This document shows, piece by piece, positions 8,019 to 14,480 of a stretch of DNA of 64,000 nt. The stretch comes from Acidobacteriota bacterium. Lineage in GTDB: Bacteria; Acidobacteriota; Terriglobia; Terriglobales; Acidobacteriaceae. The stretch lies in the NCBI GenBank assembly GCA_021780075.1, contig JAJXZL010000036.1, positions 146,717 through 210,716 of the forward strand. Direction: 5' to 3'. The notes under the pieces were generated by a model, which did no database searches, was not told where the DNA came from, and saw only the letters and a list, made by a program, of their open reading frames with translations. The position numbers were made by a program, and so were the translations under genes. Each line of letters opens with the position of its first letter. Positions within the stretch are counted from its first letter, which is position 1.

Positions 8019-9165
8019 CGCTCCAGGCCAGGATGCCACCGGCGAGATTGACGACCCTGGGATAACCGGACTGTTTAAGGAACTCCGCAATGCGCTGCGA
8101 GCGTGCGCCGCTGCGGCACTGGACAACCACCTCGCGCTCACGGTCGATCTCGGCCAGACGCTGCGGGATGTCGTTCTGCGGAATCAGAGTTCCGCCAATA
8201 TTGGCAATCTGATATTCATAGGGCTCACGCACATCGAGGATGAACACATCCTGACCCGCATCAAGCCGCTGCTTCAGCTCCTTCACGCTGAGCTGCGGAA
8301 TTCCGTTCTTCAATGACTTCTCCTCTTTGCTTTCCGGCATGATGCCGCAGAATTGCTGATAATCAATAAGTTTGGTGACGGTCGGATTTTGACCGCAGAC
8401 CGGGCACTCAGGATTCTTGCGCAGCTTCAGTTCGCGGAAGCGCATGCCCAGCGCATCCACCAGCAACAGGCGGCCAACGAGCGAGTCGCCCTTGCCGAGA
8501 ATCAGCTTGATGACTTCAGTTGCCTGGATCACGCCGACCAGGCCCGGCAGAATGCCCAGCACGCCACCCTCTGCGCAACTCGGCACAAGGCCCGGCGGCG
8601 GCGGCTCAGGATAGAGGCAGCGATAACAGGGGCCTGCCTCAGTGGCAAAGATGCTGGCCTGCCCCTCAAAGCGGAAGATGGACCCGTAGACGTTCGGCTT
8701 GTGCAGCAGCACGCAGGCATCATTGACCAGATAGCGAGTGGGGAAATTGTCGGTCCCGTCGGCAACGATGTCGTAGTCCTTCAGAATCTCAAGTGCGTTG
8801 GCGCTGGTGAGCATTGTTTCGTGCTTCACCACGTTCAGCGCGGGGTTCAGGGCCTTGAGCTTCTCTTCGGCGGAGTCCAGCTTTTTGCGACCGATATCTT
8901 TGGTTGAGTGGATAATCTGGCGCTGCAGATTGCTTGCATCCACCACGTCGAAGTCCACCAAGCCCAGTGTGCCTACGCCGGCCGCAGCAAGGTAGAAAGC
9001 CAGTGGCGAGCCCAGCCCGCCGGTACCCACGCAGAGCACTTTGGCCGCCTTGAGCTTGCGCTGGCCGTCCATGCCCACCTCGGGCAGAATCAGGTGCCGC
9101 GAGTAGCGGGAAAGATCGTCGGTAGTCAGTTCAGGCAGTGCGGTCGGTTCAGTAATGGCGGTCAT
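7987..9165 (-). CDS. MoeB/ThiF-type adenylyltransferase fused to rhodanese (MoeZ-like)
   Basis: 392 residues in two parts. Residues 1-270 are an E1-like adenylyltransferase with the ATP loop GTGGLGSPLAFYLAAAGVG, DASNLQRQ, and zinc-binding cysteines CYRCLYP and CPVCGQ. Residues about 285-390 are a rhodanese with LDVREPYEYQ and active loop CRSGARS. MoeZ/MOCS3-type enzymes adenylate the C-terminal glycine of a small sulfur-carrier protein (MoaD, ThiS, CysO) and then sulfurate it with the rhodanese persulfide. No carrier-protein gene is seen next to it, but a JAMM peptidase of the kind that cleaves such carriers lies at 19556. It belongs to a minus-strand sulfur group with the separate rhodanese and, past a terminator, the CoA-disulfide-reductase-like gene. 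Confidence 0.9.
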   Translation of the reverse strand: MTAITEPTALPELTTDDLSRYSRHLILPEVGMDGQRKLKAAKVLCVGTGGLGSPLAFYLAAAGVGTLGLVDFDVVDASNLQRQIIHSTKDIGRKKLDSAEEKLKALNPALNVVKHETMLTSANALEILKDYDIVADGTDNFPTRYLVNDACVLLHKPNVYGSIFRFEGQASIFATEAGPCYRCLYPEPPPPGLVPSCAEGGVLGILPGLVGVIQATEVIKLILGKGDSLVGRLLLVDALGMRFRELKLRKNPECPVCGQNPTVTKLIDYQQFCGIMPESKEEKSLKNGIPQLSVKELKQRLDAGQDVFILDVREPYEYQIANIGGTLIPQNDIPQRLAEIDREREVVVQCRSGARSQRIAEFLKQSGYPRVVNLAGGILAWSDEIDPSIRKY

Positions 9166-9555
9166 TGTTCATTTCTCAATTTGATGCGTTTTATCTGGCA
9201 GGGAGATGCCACGCCGAAGGCGTTCTTGCCCGGACGGCAAGCCCCCTTTTATCGAGGAGAAGCCCGAATGCGTGTTCCTCCAGATTCCTTTACAGGTTAA
9301 CAAAAGCACGCAGGTTTCCTTGCTTTCGCGAATTCTGCTCGAACCGGGACACTCGCTAGAACGCAAAAAAGCGGCTTCGGCGATGCCGAAACCGCTCCCT
9401 GAGTCCCTGCCATCAAGTTGGAACAGTGCGACTTGAACCTCTATTGCGCGGGCTTTCAGAAGCCCGGATCTGCCTTGACCTATTCGTAGGAAGGATAACT
9501 TTGGCAGGGGTTAATGCCGAATAACTGGGAGTTAACGCTCGGCACTGTGGCGCAC
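9166..9555. other. Intergenic region with terminator and tRNA-like stretch
   Basis: 390 bp between the CoA-disulfide-reductase-like gene and the MoeZ-like gene. It holds the intrinsic terminator at 9363-9396 (listed separately) and, just upstream on the minus strand, about 90 bp with a GGTTCAAGT T-loop-like motif and a GC hairpin near 9450-9467 that do not fold into a canonical tRNA. The last 200 bp before 9165 should carry the promoter of the MoeZ-like gene; no clear -35/-10 pair was picked out. Confidence 0.5.
9363..9396 (-). terminator. Rho-independent terminator
   Basis: Read on the minus strand: a 12-bp stem AGCGGTTTCGGC / GCCGAAGCCGCT with one mismatch, a 3-nt loop, then TTTTTT. It lies about 160 bp past the stop of the CoA-disulfide-reductase-like gene and would separate the nifX-like/CoADR transcript from the MoeZ-like/rhodanese transcript. 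Confidence 0.85.
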
Positions 9556-11280
9556 CTACACGGAGACGGGATCTGCCTGGAGCTCTACCTTGGCGACTTC
9601 AGTCTCTCTGGCGCGACCGCTTTTCTCTGGATACAAGACACAATAGGTGCTGTAGCCTCCTGAGAGAATCCGCGCGCGCAGGCCATGTTGGGAAAGAATG
9701 CGGCAGGCGTAGTATGCCCGCTGGCCAACGCCGCAGGTTACCCAGATATCCTTGTGCCGCGGCAATTCGCTGAGTCTGCTCCGCAACTGGCCCAGAGGAA
9801 TATTGACGCATCCTGGAATGTATCCAGCGCGGAATTCATGTAGCTCCCGGACATCCAGAAGGAAAGCGCTGGTCGAATGCACGCAATCCCAGGGAGCAAA
9901 GGCCATGTCTCCTCGCAGCGCATTGCCCGCGATGAAGCCGGCAAGATTGACTGGATCTTTGGCGGCACCATACTGTGGCGCGTAGCATAGCTCCGCTTCC
10001 TCAAGGTCGTGCACTGTAGCCTTCATCTGCATCGCTGTGGCAATCACATCAATTCGACGTTCAGCGCCGGCGTCACCCACTGCTTGCGCGCCCAGCACGC
10101 GTCCATCGGACTTGCGATAGAGCAACTTCATGTGAATCGGATGGGCACCCGGGTAGTACGCGACATGATGATTGGGATGCAAATACACGGCTTGGTAGTC
10201 CTCGATTCCAGCGCGGCTTAGAGCCTTTTCAGTCGCGCCTGTGAGGGCTACTGTAAGGCCAAAGAAGCCGCACACGGCCGTGGCTAGTGCGCCTTCATAT
10301 TGCACATCTCTTCCGCAGATGGCATCCGCTGCGACGCGCCCCTGACGATTTGCCGGCCCTGCAAGGGGGATCAGTTCCCAGGCACCGGTGATGCGATTTC
10401 TTACCTCAACTGCATCTCCAACAGCCCAGATGCCTGGATCCGATGTGCGCATCTGTTCGTCAACGCGAATACCGCCCCGCTCGCCGAGTTCGAGTCCGGC
10501 ATTGCGCGCGAGTTGCGTCTGTGGGCGCACTCCAAGCGCAAGAACAACCATGTTCGCATCGAATGCCGCACCCGCCTGCGTGTGTACGCGCAGAGCGCCA
10601 TTATGATGCTGCTCAAAACCCGTCACTCCATCGCCGAGCCGCAGTTCGATGCCCTGCGCCTCCAGTCGCTGCTGTGCGTAGGCGGCCATTTCCTTGTCCA
10701 AAGGCGGCATCACCTGATCCGCAAGTTCGATCAGCGTGATGGCGATGCCGCGATGCGCAAGGTTCTCTGCGGTTTCAAGGCCAATAAATCCCGCGCCCAC
10801 CACTACGGCAGTGCGGGGATTGCGCGCATCGATCCAATCGCGCATATGGCGGCTGTCCGGAATAGTGCGCAAGGTGAAAATGCCCGGCAGGCGAATGCCA
10901 GGCCACGGCGGACAGATGGGCAAGGCGCCCGGCGACAACACCAGTGCGTCGTATGGCTCACGGTACTCACGGCCGGTTTCAAGGTTGCGCACCGTGATGA
11001 AGCGCTCTTCCCTGTGAATCGCCGTCACTTCGTTGCGCGTGCGCACATCTATGTTGAATCGCTCCTGAAACAATGCGGGAGTCGCCAGCAGGAGTTTGGA
11101 CTCATCGTGAATCACATTGCCGACATAGTAGGGGAGGCCGCAGTTAGCAAAGGAGACATGACTTCCTCGCTCGAGCACAACGATCTCGGCATTCTCATCA
11201 ACGCGCCGCAAGCGCGCCGCGCAGGTTGCGCCGCCCGCCACTCCGCCAACGATGACTACACGCTTCTTCGCAATATCCAT
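9556..11280 (-). CDS. CoA-disulfide reductase-type flavoprotein fused to rhodanese (persulfide reductase-like)
   Basis: 574-residue fusion. Residues 1-445 are a pyridine-nucleotide disulfide oxidoreductase: FAD loop VIVGGVAGGATCAARL, the single redox cysteine in SFANCGLPYY at about position 47, NAD(P) loop VVVGAGFIGLETAENL and FAD motif GIWAVGDAVE. Residues about 465-555 are a rhodanese with DVRELHEFRAG and an active cysteine in VTCGVGQRA. This architecture is that of CoADR-Rhd and of NADH-dependent persulfide reductase, which reduce CoA or glutathione persulfides, releasing sulfide. It is 27 bp from the NifX-like gene upstream. Together with SQR, TusA and DsrE2 it could set the cytosolic persulfide pool; direction in vivo is not shown by sequence. 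Confidence 0.9.
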   Translation of the reverse strand: MDIAKKRVVIVGGVAGGATCAARLRRVDENAEIVVLERGSHVSFANCGLPYYVGNVIHDESKLLLATPALFQERFNIDVRTRNEVTAIHREERFITVRNLETGREYREPYDALVLSPGALPICPPWPGIRLPGIFTLRTIPDSRHMRDWIDARNPRTAVVVGAGFIGLETAENLAHRGIAITLIELADQVMPPLDKEMAAYAQQRLEAQGIELRLGDGVTGFEQHHNGALRVHTQAGAAFDANMVVLALGVRPQTQLARNAGLELGERGGIRVDEQMRTSDPGIWAVGDAVEVRNRITGAWELIPLAGPANRQGRVAADAICGRDVQYEGALATAVCGFFGLTVALTGATEKALSRAGIEDYQAVYLHPNHHVAYYPGAHPIHMKLLYRKSDGRVLGAQAVGDAGAERRIDVIATAMQMKATVHDLEEAELCYAPQYGAAKDPVNLAGFIAGNALRGDMAFAPWDCVHSTSAFLLDVRELHEFRAGYIPGCVNIPLGQLRSRLSELPRHKDIWVTCGVGQRAYYACRILSQHGLRARILSGGYSTYCVLYPEKSGRARETEVAKVELQADPVSV

Positions 11281-11307
11281 ACCCCGGGCATCTCCTTTCT
11301 TTGATCC

Positions 11308-11646
11308 TTAGTGATGGCAGGTGCTCTCGCCCGTCACGAGGGTTCCGTCAAGATACTGCCGCACCAACACCGAAGCGGATTCCTCCGGTACTCCCGTGAG
11401 AACTTCGACAGAGGCCTCCTGCAAGAGCGTACGCGCGCGAGTGCCCATGTTGCCGGCGATCACGTGCGTTACTCCGCGCTCCATGAGCCACGGCGGCAAC
11501 AGCCCGGGCTGATGCTCCGGCGCAGGCACTTCAGCCGTAGCGATGACTTGGCGCGATACGGGGTCTATGTCGGTCAGAACGAATTTTTCGCAGTGCCCGA
11601 AATGCTGCTCCAGGCGATCTCCGGTAGTGGGAATTGCGATACGCAT
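11308..11646 (-). CDS. NifX/NifB-C-terminal-like (dinitrogenase FeMo-cofactor family) protein
   Basis: 112-residue protein of the family named for FeMo-cofactor binding. The start at 11646 (MRIAIPTTG) fits both the family N-terminus and an AAAGGA site 11 bp upstream; the extra ATGs at 11655 and 11658 crowd that site. Marks are the N-terminal strand, LEQHFGHCEKF with a His-Cys pair, the GNMGTRA loop, and a C-terminal ESTCHH that could bind metal. There are no nif genes here. Small members of this family are common beside sulfur and Fe-S genes in non-diazotrophs, with unknown role; iron-sulfur or metal binding is a plausible inference. First gene of the transcript leading into the CoADR-like gene and divergent from padR. 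Confidence 0.82.
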   Translation of the reverse strand: MRIAIPTTGDRLEQHFGHCEKFVLTDIDPVSRQVIATAEVPAPEHQPGLLPPWLMERGVTHVIAGNMGTRARTLLQEASVEVLTGVPEESASVLVRQYLDGTLVTGESTCHH

Positions 11647-11751
11647 TGAAGTCATCATCCTTTCATGATGGGATCGATTGTGATGGGGCGTGGTGATTAC
11701 ACTGCTTCAGCATGGATTGCTTCATTTGAGTTTCAGTTGAACAGTGCGCTT

Positions 11752-11774
11752 TATAGGTGTAACTCGCACCTATA
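11752..11774. promoter_or_regulatory. Inverted-repeat operator in the nifX-like/padR divergent promoter region
   Basis: TATAGGTG and its exact complement CACCTATA flank 7 bp. The core from 11756 to 11770 has the form GGTGTA-N5-CACC, the same geometry as two sites at 19270-19284 and 19346-19360 upstream of arsR-tusA. It overlaps AT-rich promoter-like sequence (TATAGTATAT) between divergent genes. A binding site for the PadR protein encoded 125 bp away, or for the ArsR protein, is likely but not proven. Confidence 0.7.
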
Positions 11775-11899
11775 GTATATTCCAGGTTTATACCAATCGC
11801 AAGCTTGGGGAGGGGTGCAAGGGTGCACTTCGCATCGAATAGCGCGGTGTGATAGTGTTAGGCCGTTGGCAGGCCTCGAATTGCGGCCGGGAGGGTAGC

Positions 11900-12310
11900 A
11901 TGCGAAAGCGTTTCTGCGCACGGCATGGCAAAGATTATCCCTGCTCGTGCGGGATGGGGAACCTCTATCGTTTTGTGGAGCCGGTGGTCCTGCTGCTCTT
12001 GAAGATGAAGGGCACATCATACGGCTACGACCTTGCTGCGGATATGGAAGGGCATGCTTTAACGGACACCACCATCGAGAAAGGCGTCCTTTACCGCACG
12101 CTTCGCCGGTTGGAGTCGAACGGAAACGTCAAGTCCGAGTGGGAGTCAGAAGGGCACGGTCCTGCGCGCCGCATTTATAAACTCACACGGCAAGGCGAAG
12201 AGCATCTGGAAGAGTGGGCCGATGTGCTCGAGCACCTTTCCAAATCGATGACGCGCTTCGTGCGGGATGCGCGGAAGCCAGCAGGCAAAAAGGTCCGCGC
12301 CACGCGATAA
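11900..12310 (+). CDS. PadR family transcriptional regulator with N-terminal Cys/His cluster
   Basis: 136-residue PadR-type regulator. The start at 11900 follows GGGAGGG; the earlier start at 11849 adds unlikely residues. The winged helix (about 22-105) shows LYRFVEPVVLLLLK, YGYDLA and GVLYRTLRRLE followed by the basic wing, and a C-terminal dimer helix. Before it is an unusual segment with Cys6, His9, Cys15 and Cys17 (CARHGKDYPCSCG), which could bind a metal or an Fe-S cluster or react with persulfide. It is divergent from the nifX-like/CoADR genes and convergent with the DsrE2 end of the qmo-like operon, so it probably regulates sulfur genes. Effector unknown. Confidence 0.88.
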   Translation: MRKRFCARHGKDYPCSCGMGNLYRFVEPVVLLLLKMKGTSYGYDLAADMEGHALTDTTIEKGVLYRTLRRLESNGNVKSEWESEGHGPARRIYKLTRQGEEHLEEWADVLEHLSKSMTRFVRDARKPAGKKVRATR

Positions 12311-12335
12311 GCCCAGTGCTCGCAGGCGTGCCTGG

Positions 12336-12896
12336 CTACAGGAAGATGGCCTGTTTTGACTCGCTCATCATCTGGATGAAAGATCCGACGCCGACGTAGT
12401 CGAGGTTCGGATAGTCAATCATCTCTTCTTCCTTGAGCCCCATTACGCCCAGCGACATCTCACATACGTGGATGCGCACGCCGAACTCGCCTGCCTCTTT
12501 CATGAGCTGTTCAAGCGACTTGACACCGTGCGACTTCATAACGGAGCGAATCATCTTGGGCCCTATGCCGCCCATCTGCATCTTGGAGAGGGGTAGCGAC
12601 CGCGAGCTGCGCGGCAGCATCCAGCCAAACATTTTGTCCAGCATCTTCTTGCGCGGCGCTTTCCTGGAATCGCGAAGAGCGGCGGTTGCCCAGAAGGTGA
12701 AGAACATGTCCACTTCGATGTCATAGGCCACGGCGCCGAGGGCGATGATAAAGGCCGCGATGGTTGTATCGAGGTTGCCGCTCATCACGCCGATCGAGAG
12801 CCTGTCGTTGCCGGCAGATTTCTCGAGTGCGTCAACGCGTTCTGTCAACCTTTCGATTGTCTCTTGAAGTTGGAAATCTATCGGTGCGGTGATCAT
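12336..12896 (-). CDS. DsrE2-like protein with N-terminal coiled coil
   Basis: 186-residue DsrE-superfamily protein. The start at 12896 follows AAAGGA; the ATG at 12926 is also in frame. Residues about 8-30 form a short coiled coil (LQETIERLTERVDALE). The DsrE fold follows, with LSIGVMSGNLDTTIAAFIIA, FFTFWATAAL and a candidate persulfide cysteine in IHVCEMSLGVMG. It is longer than the paralogue at 2123-2590. As last gene of the arsR-tusA-mvhD-qmo-like operon, 35 bp past the QmoC-like gene, it probably exchanges sulfur with TusA. In known rhd-tusA-dsrE2 clusters DsrE2 is a membrane-associated or soluble sulfur-transfer partner. Confidence 0.85.
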   Translation of the reverse strand: MITAPIDFQLQETIERLTERVDALEKSAGNDRLSIGVMSGNLDTTIAAFIIALGAVAYDIEVDMFFTFWATAALRDSRKAPRKKMLDKMFGWMLPRSSRSLPLSKMQMGGIGPKMIRSVMKSHGVKSLEQLMKEAGEFGVRIHVCEMSLGVMGLKEEEMIDYPNLDYVGVGSFIQMMSESKQAIFL

Positions 12897-12931
12897 GGTC
12901 GGGTTTCCTTTCAAAGCTACGGTCATCGTGG

Positions 12932-14110
12932 CTATGCTTCAGCGCCGACTGATGCGGCAGCCTTGGCCGGCGCATTGCGCCACGCAAAGAGCGCAAGCGC
13001 CAACGTGCGATAAAGCACATGAGCGAACTTGGTAAGCGGCAGCATGGCGACGAGGTCCATGGCTAATACAACGTGCGCGAAAAAGATGTCGTGGCCGAGC
13101 GTTGCGGGAGAAGGCAGATAGACAATCACCTCGCAGAAGAGGCCGGTAAGAACCGTTGCTGTGAGCAGGACTGGAAAAAACCAATCAGCGAAGCTGCTCT
13201 TTTTATATGGGTGCTCTTTTCCCTGTGCACGGCGCAGCAGGACAATGGACAGGCCATAAAGGCAGACGAGACCGCCAACGGCGCCAAGAATTCGCGTCAG
13301 ATACCAGGGCTGAACTACAGAGCCGATGGGTTTGAACATAAAGTCCAGAGTGGTAGCGAGCAGCATGGCCAGAAAGCCCCCCATGACGGAAGCGTGTACA
13401 AGCCACGGTCTCTGATGCCAGGGTTGCGCCGCAAGTTCTTGTGTGGTGGCGTCAGCATCGCATTGCCCGAAGCGGCGATGCGTGAGCGCATCCGACAGTG
13501 CGCTATAGACGGCACCGGGGATAGCGGCAATGCTAAGCGCATCGCCTTCTCTCACACGCTTCCGCCAGAAGCGCCACACCATGGACGCAATGCCAGAGGC
13601 GGCGCTGAGGCCGACGACGGAAAACAGCACCACGCCGATATTGTGAATCCATTCACCGGGCAGGAAATGAAAGAGCGGCAGGTCAGGACCACCGGCGTTC
13701 ATTCTGGTAAGGAGAAGCGCAGAAAAGATCGCCGAGAACAAGCCGAAGACAAACAAGTTGCCAAGCACAGAGCGATTGGCCAGGGCAGCCAGCCCGGTAA
13801 AGTCATAACGCGCGATGGCATAGCTGCGCGCAGCGGCCATGAATGCCGCCGGATCAGCCTGGCGCGGACAGGTCTGCGTACATTCACCGCATGCGTAACA
13901 GCGCCATAGCTCTTCGCTGGCCAGCAGATCCTGCTCCATGCCTACCTGGGCCATGCGGATCACGCGCCGTGGAAAGCCACCGGAGTCCTCCGCGAGGGGG
14001 CAGACAGCGGTACAGTTGCCGCAGTTGAAGCATGCACTGATGTCAAGCTTCCTGCCTGCTCCATGCTTTTTAATTTTCTGTAAAAGGGACGTATTCACAA
14101 CGCGTGCCAT
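12932..14110 (-). CDS. QmoC-like membrane subunit (HdrC-type ferredoxin + heme b membrane domain)
   Basis: 392 residues. The start at 14110 follows GGGAGAGG; the longer ORF from 14311 overlaps the upstream gene. Residues about 20-110 are an HdrC-like dicluster ferredoxin with CFNCGNCTAVCP and CYACGECTQTCP. About six membrane helices follow, with histidines at helix ends (GEWIHNIG, LVHASVMG, GHDIFFAHVV) as expected for heme b ligands in the nitrate-reductase-gamma/DsrM/QmoC fold. In sulfate reducers QmoC passes electrons between menaquinone and the HdrA-like QmoAB. Here the same set stands without aprAB in the window. It is the quinone-linked member of the complex encoded by the adjoining genes. 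Confidence 0.88.
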   Translation of the reverse strand: MARVVNTSLLQKIKKHGAGRKLDISACFNCGNCTAVCPLAEDSGGFPRRVIRMAQVGMEQDLLASEELWRCYACGECTQTCPRQADPAAFMAAARSYAIARYDFTGLAALANRSVLGNLFVFGLFSAIFSALLLTRMNAGGPDLPLFHFLPGEWIHNIGVVLFSVVGLSAASGIASMVWRFWRKRVREGDALSIAAIPGAVYSALSDALTHRRFGQCDADATTQELAAQPWHQRPWLVHASVMGGFLAMLLATTLDFMFKPIGSVVQPWYLTRILGAVGGLVCLYGLSIVLLRRAQGKEHPYKKSSFADWFFPVLLTATVLTGLFCEVIVYLPSPATLGHDIFFAHVVLAMDLVAMLPLTKFAHVLYRTLALALFAWRNAPAKAAASVGAEA

Positions 14111-14129
14111 GCTGTTACCTCTCCCGGTG

Positions 14130-14447
14130 CTAGTGACTGGCCTCTGCCGCTTCTTGCTGGACGACCAGCGCATACAGCGGATAGTCGCCTTCCTCGCCGG
14201 CTTCAGCGACCTTGCCGTACTTGCGCATGCCCGTGACATGCCAAAGCGCTTCGCTGGAGGGAAGTTGCAGCGCCTCGGCAATCTGCGGAACAGTGGCAGG
14301 TTTTGCTTCAAGAAACTTAAGTATGGCCTTGCGTGCAGCGACCAGGTGCTTTTGCGCTTGTCGCTTTTGCTCGCTGATACCGCCGAGAGAGGCGCGCAGC
14401 TTTGCCAACGCCTGCTTTTGCTCGGGAGCGAGTGTTTTCATCGCCAT
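14130..14447 (-). CDS. Small winged-helix-like protein embedded in the qmo-like operon
   Basis: 105 residues, start at 14447 with GAGGAAA upstream. Residues 1-45 are helical and charged (EQKRQAQKHLVAARKAILKFL). Residues about 50-95 look like a winged helix (VPQIAEALQLPSSEALWHVTGMRKYGKVAEAGEEGDYPLY). It lies 33 bp after the QmoB-like stop and 19 bp before QmoC-like, so it is made with the complex. It might be a regulator, or a structural or assembly partner of the complex. I do not recognise a characterised family. Confidence 0.75.
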   Translation of the reverse strand: MAMKTLAPEQKQALAKLRASLGGISEQKRQAQKHLVAARKAILKFLEAKPATVPQIAEALQLPSSEALWHVTGMRKYGKVAEAGEEGDYPLYALVVQQEAAEASH

Positions 14448-14480
14448 GTTGTATTTCCTCTCTGGCCTGGTGGTGCGCCG

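Noticed and set aside
9405-9495. tRNA-like sequence on the minus strand (GGTTCAAGT motif, GC stem with TTCTGAA)
   Set aside because: The supposed anticodon stem leaves a loop of six or eight bases, the T-stem does not pair, and no acceptor strand matches. It is more likely 3' untranslated sequence before the terminator at 9363-9396, possibly a decayed tRNA.
10300-11304. 334-residue plus-strand ORF
   Set aside because: Shadow of the CoADR-rhodanese gene on the other strand; composition unlike a protein.
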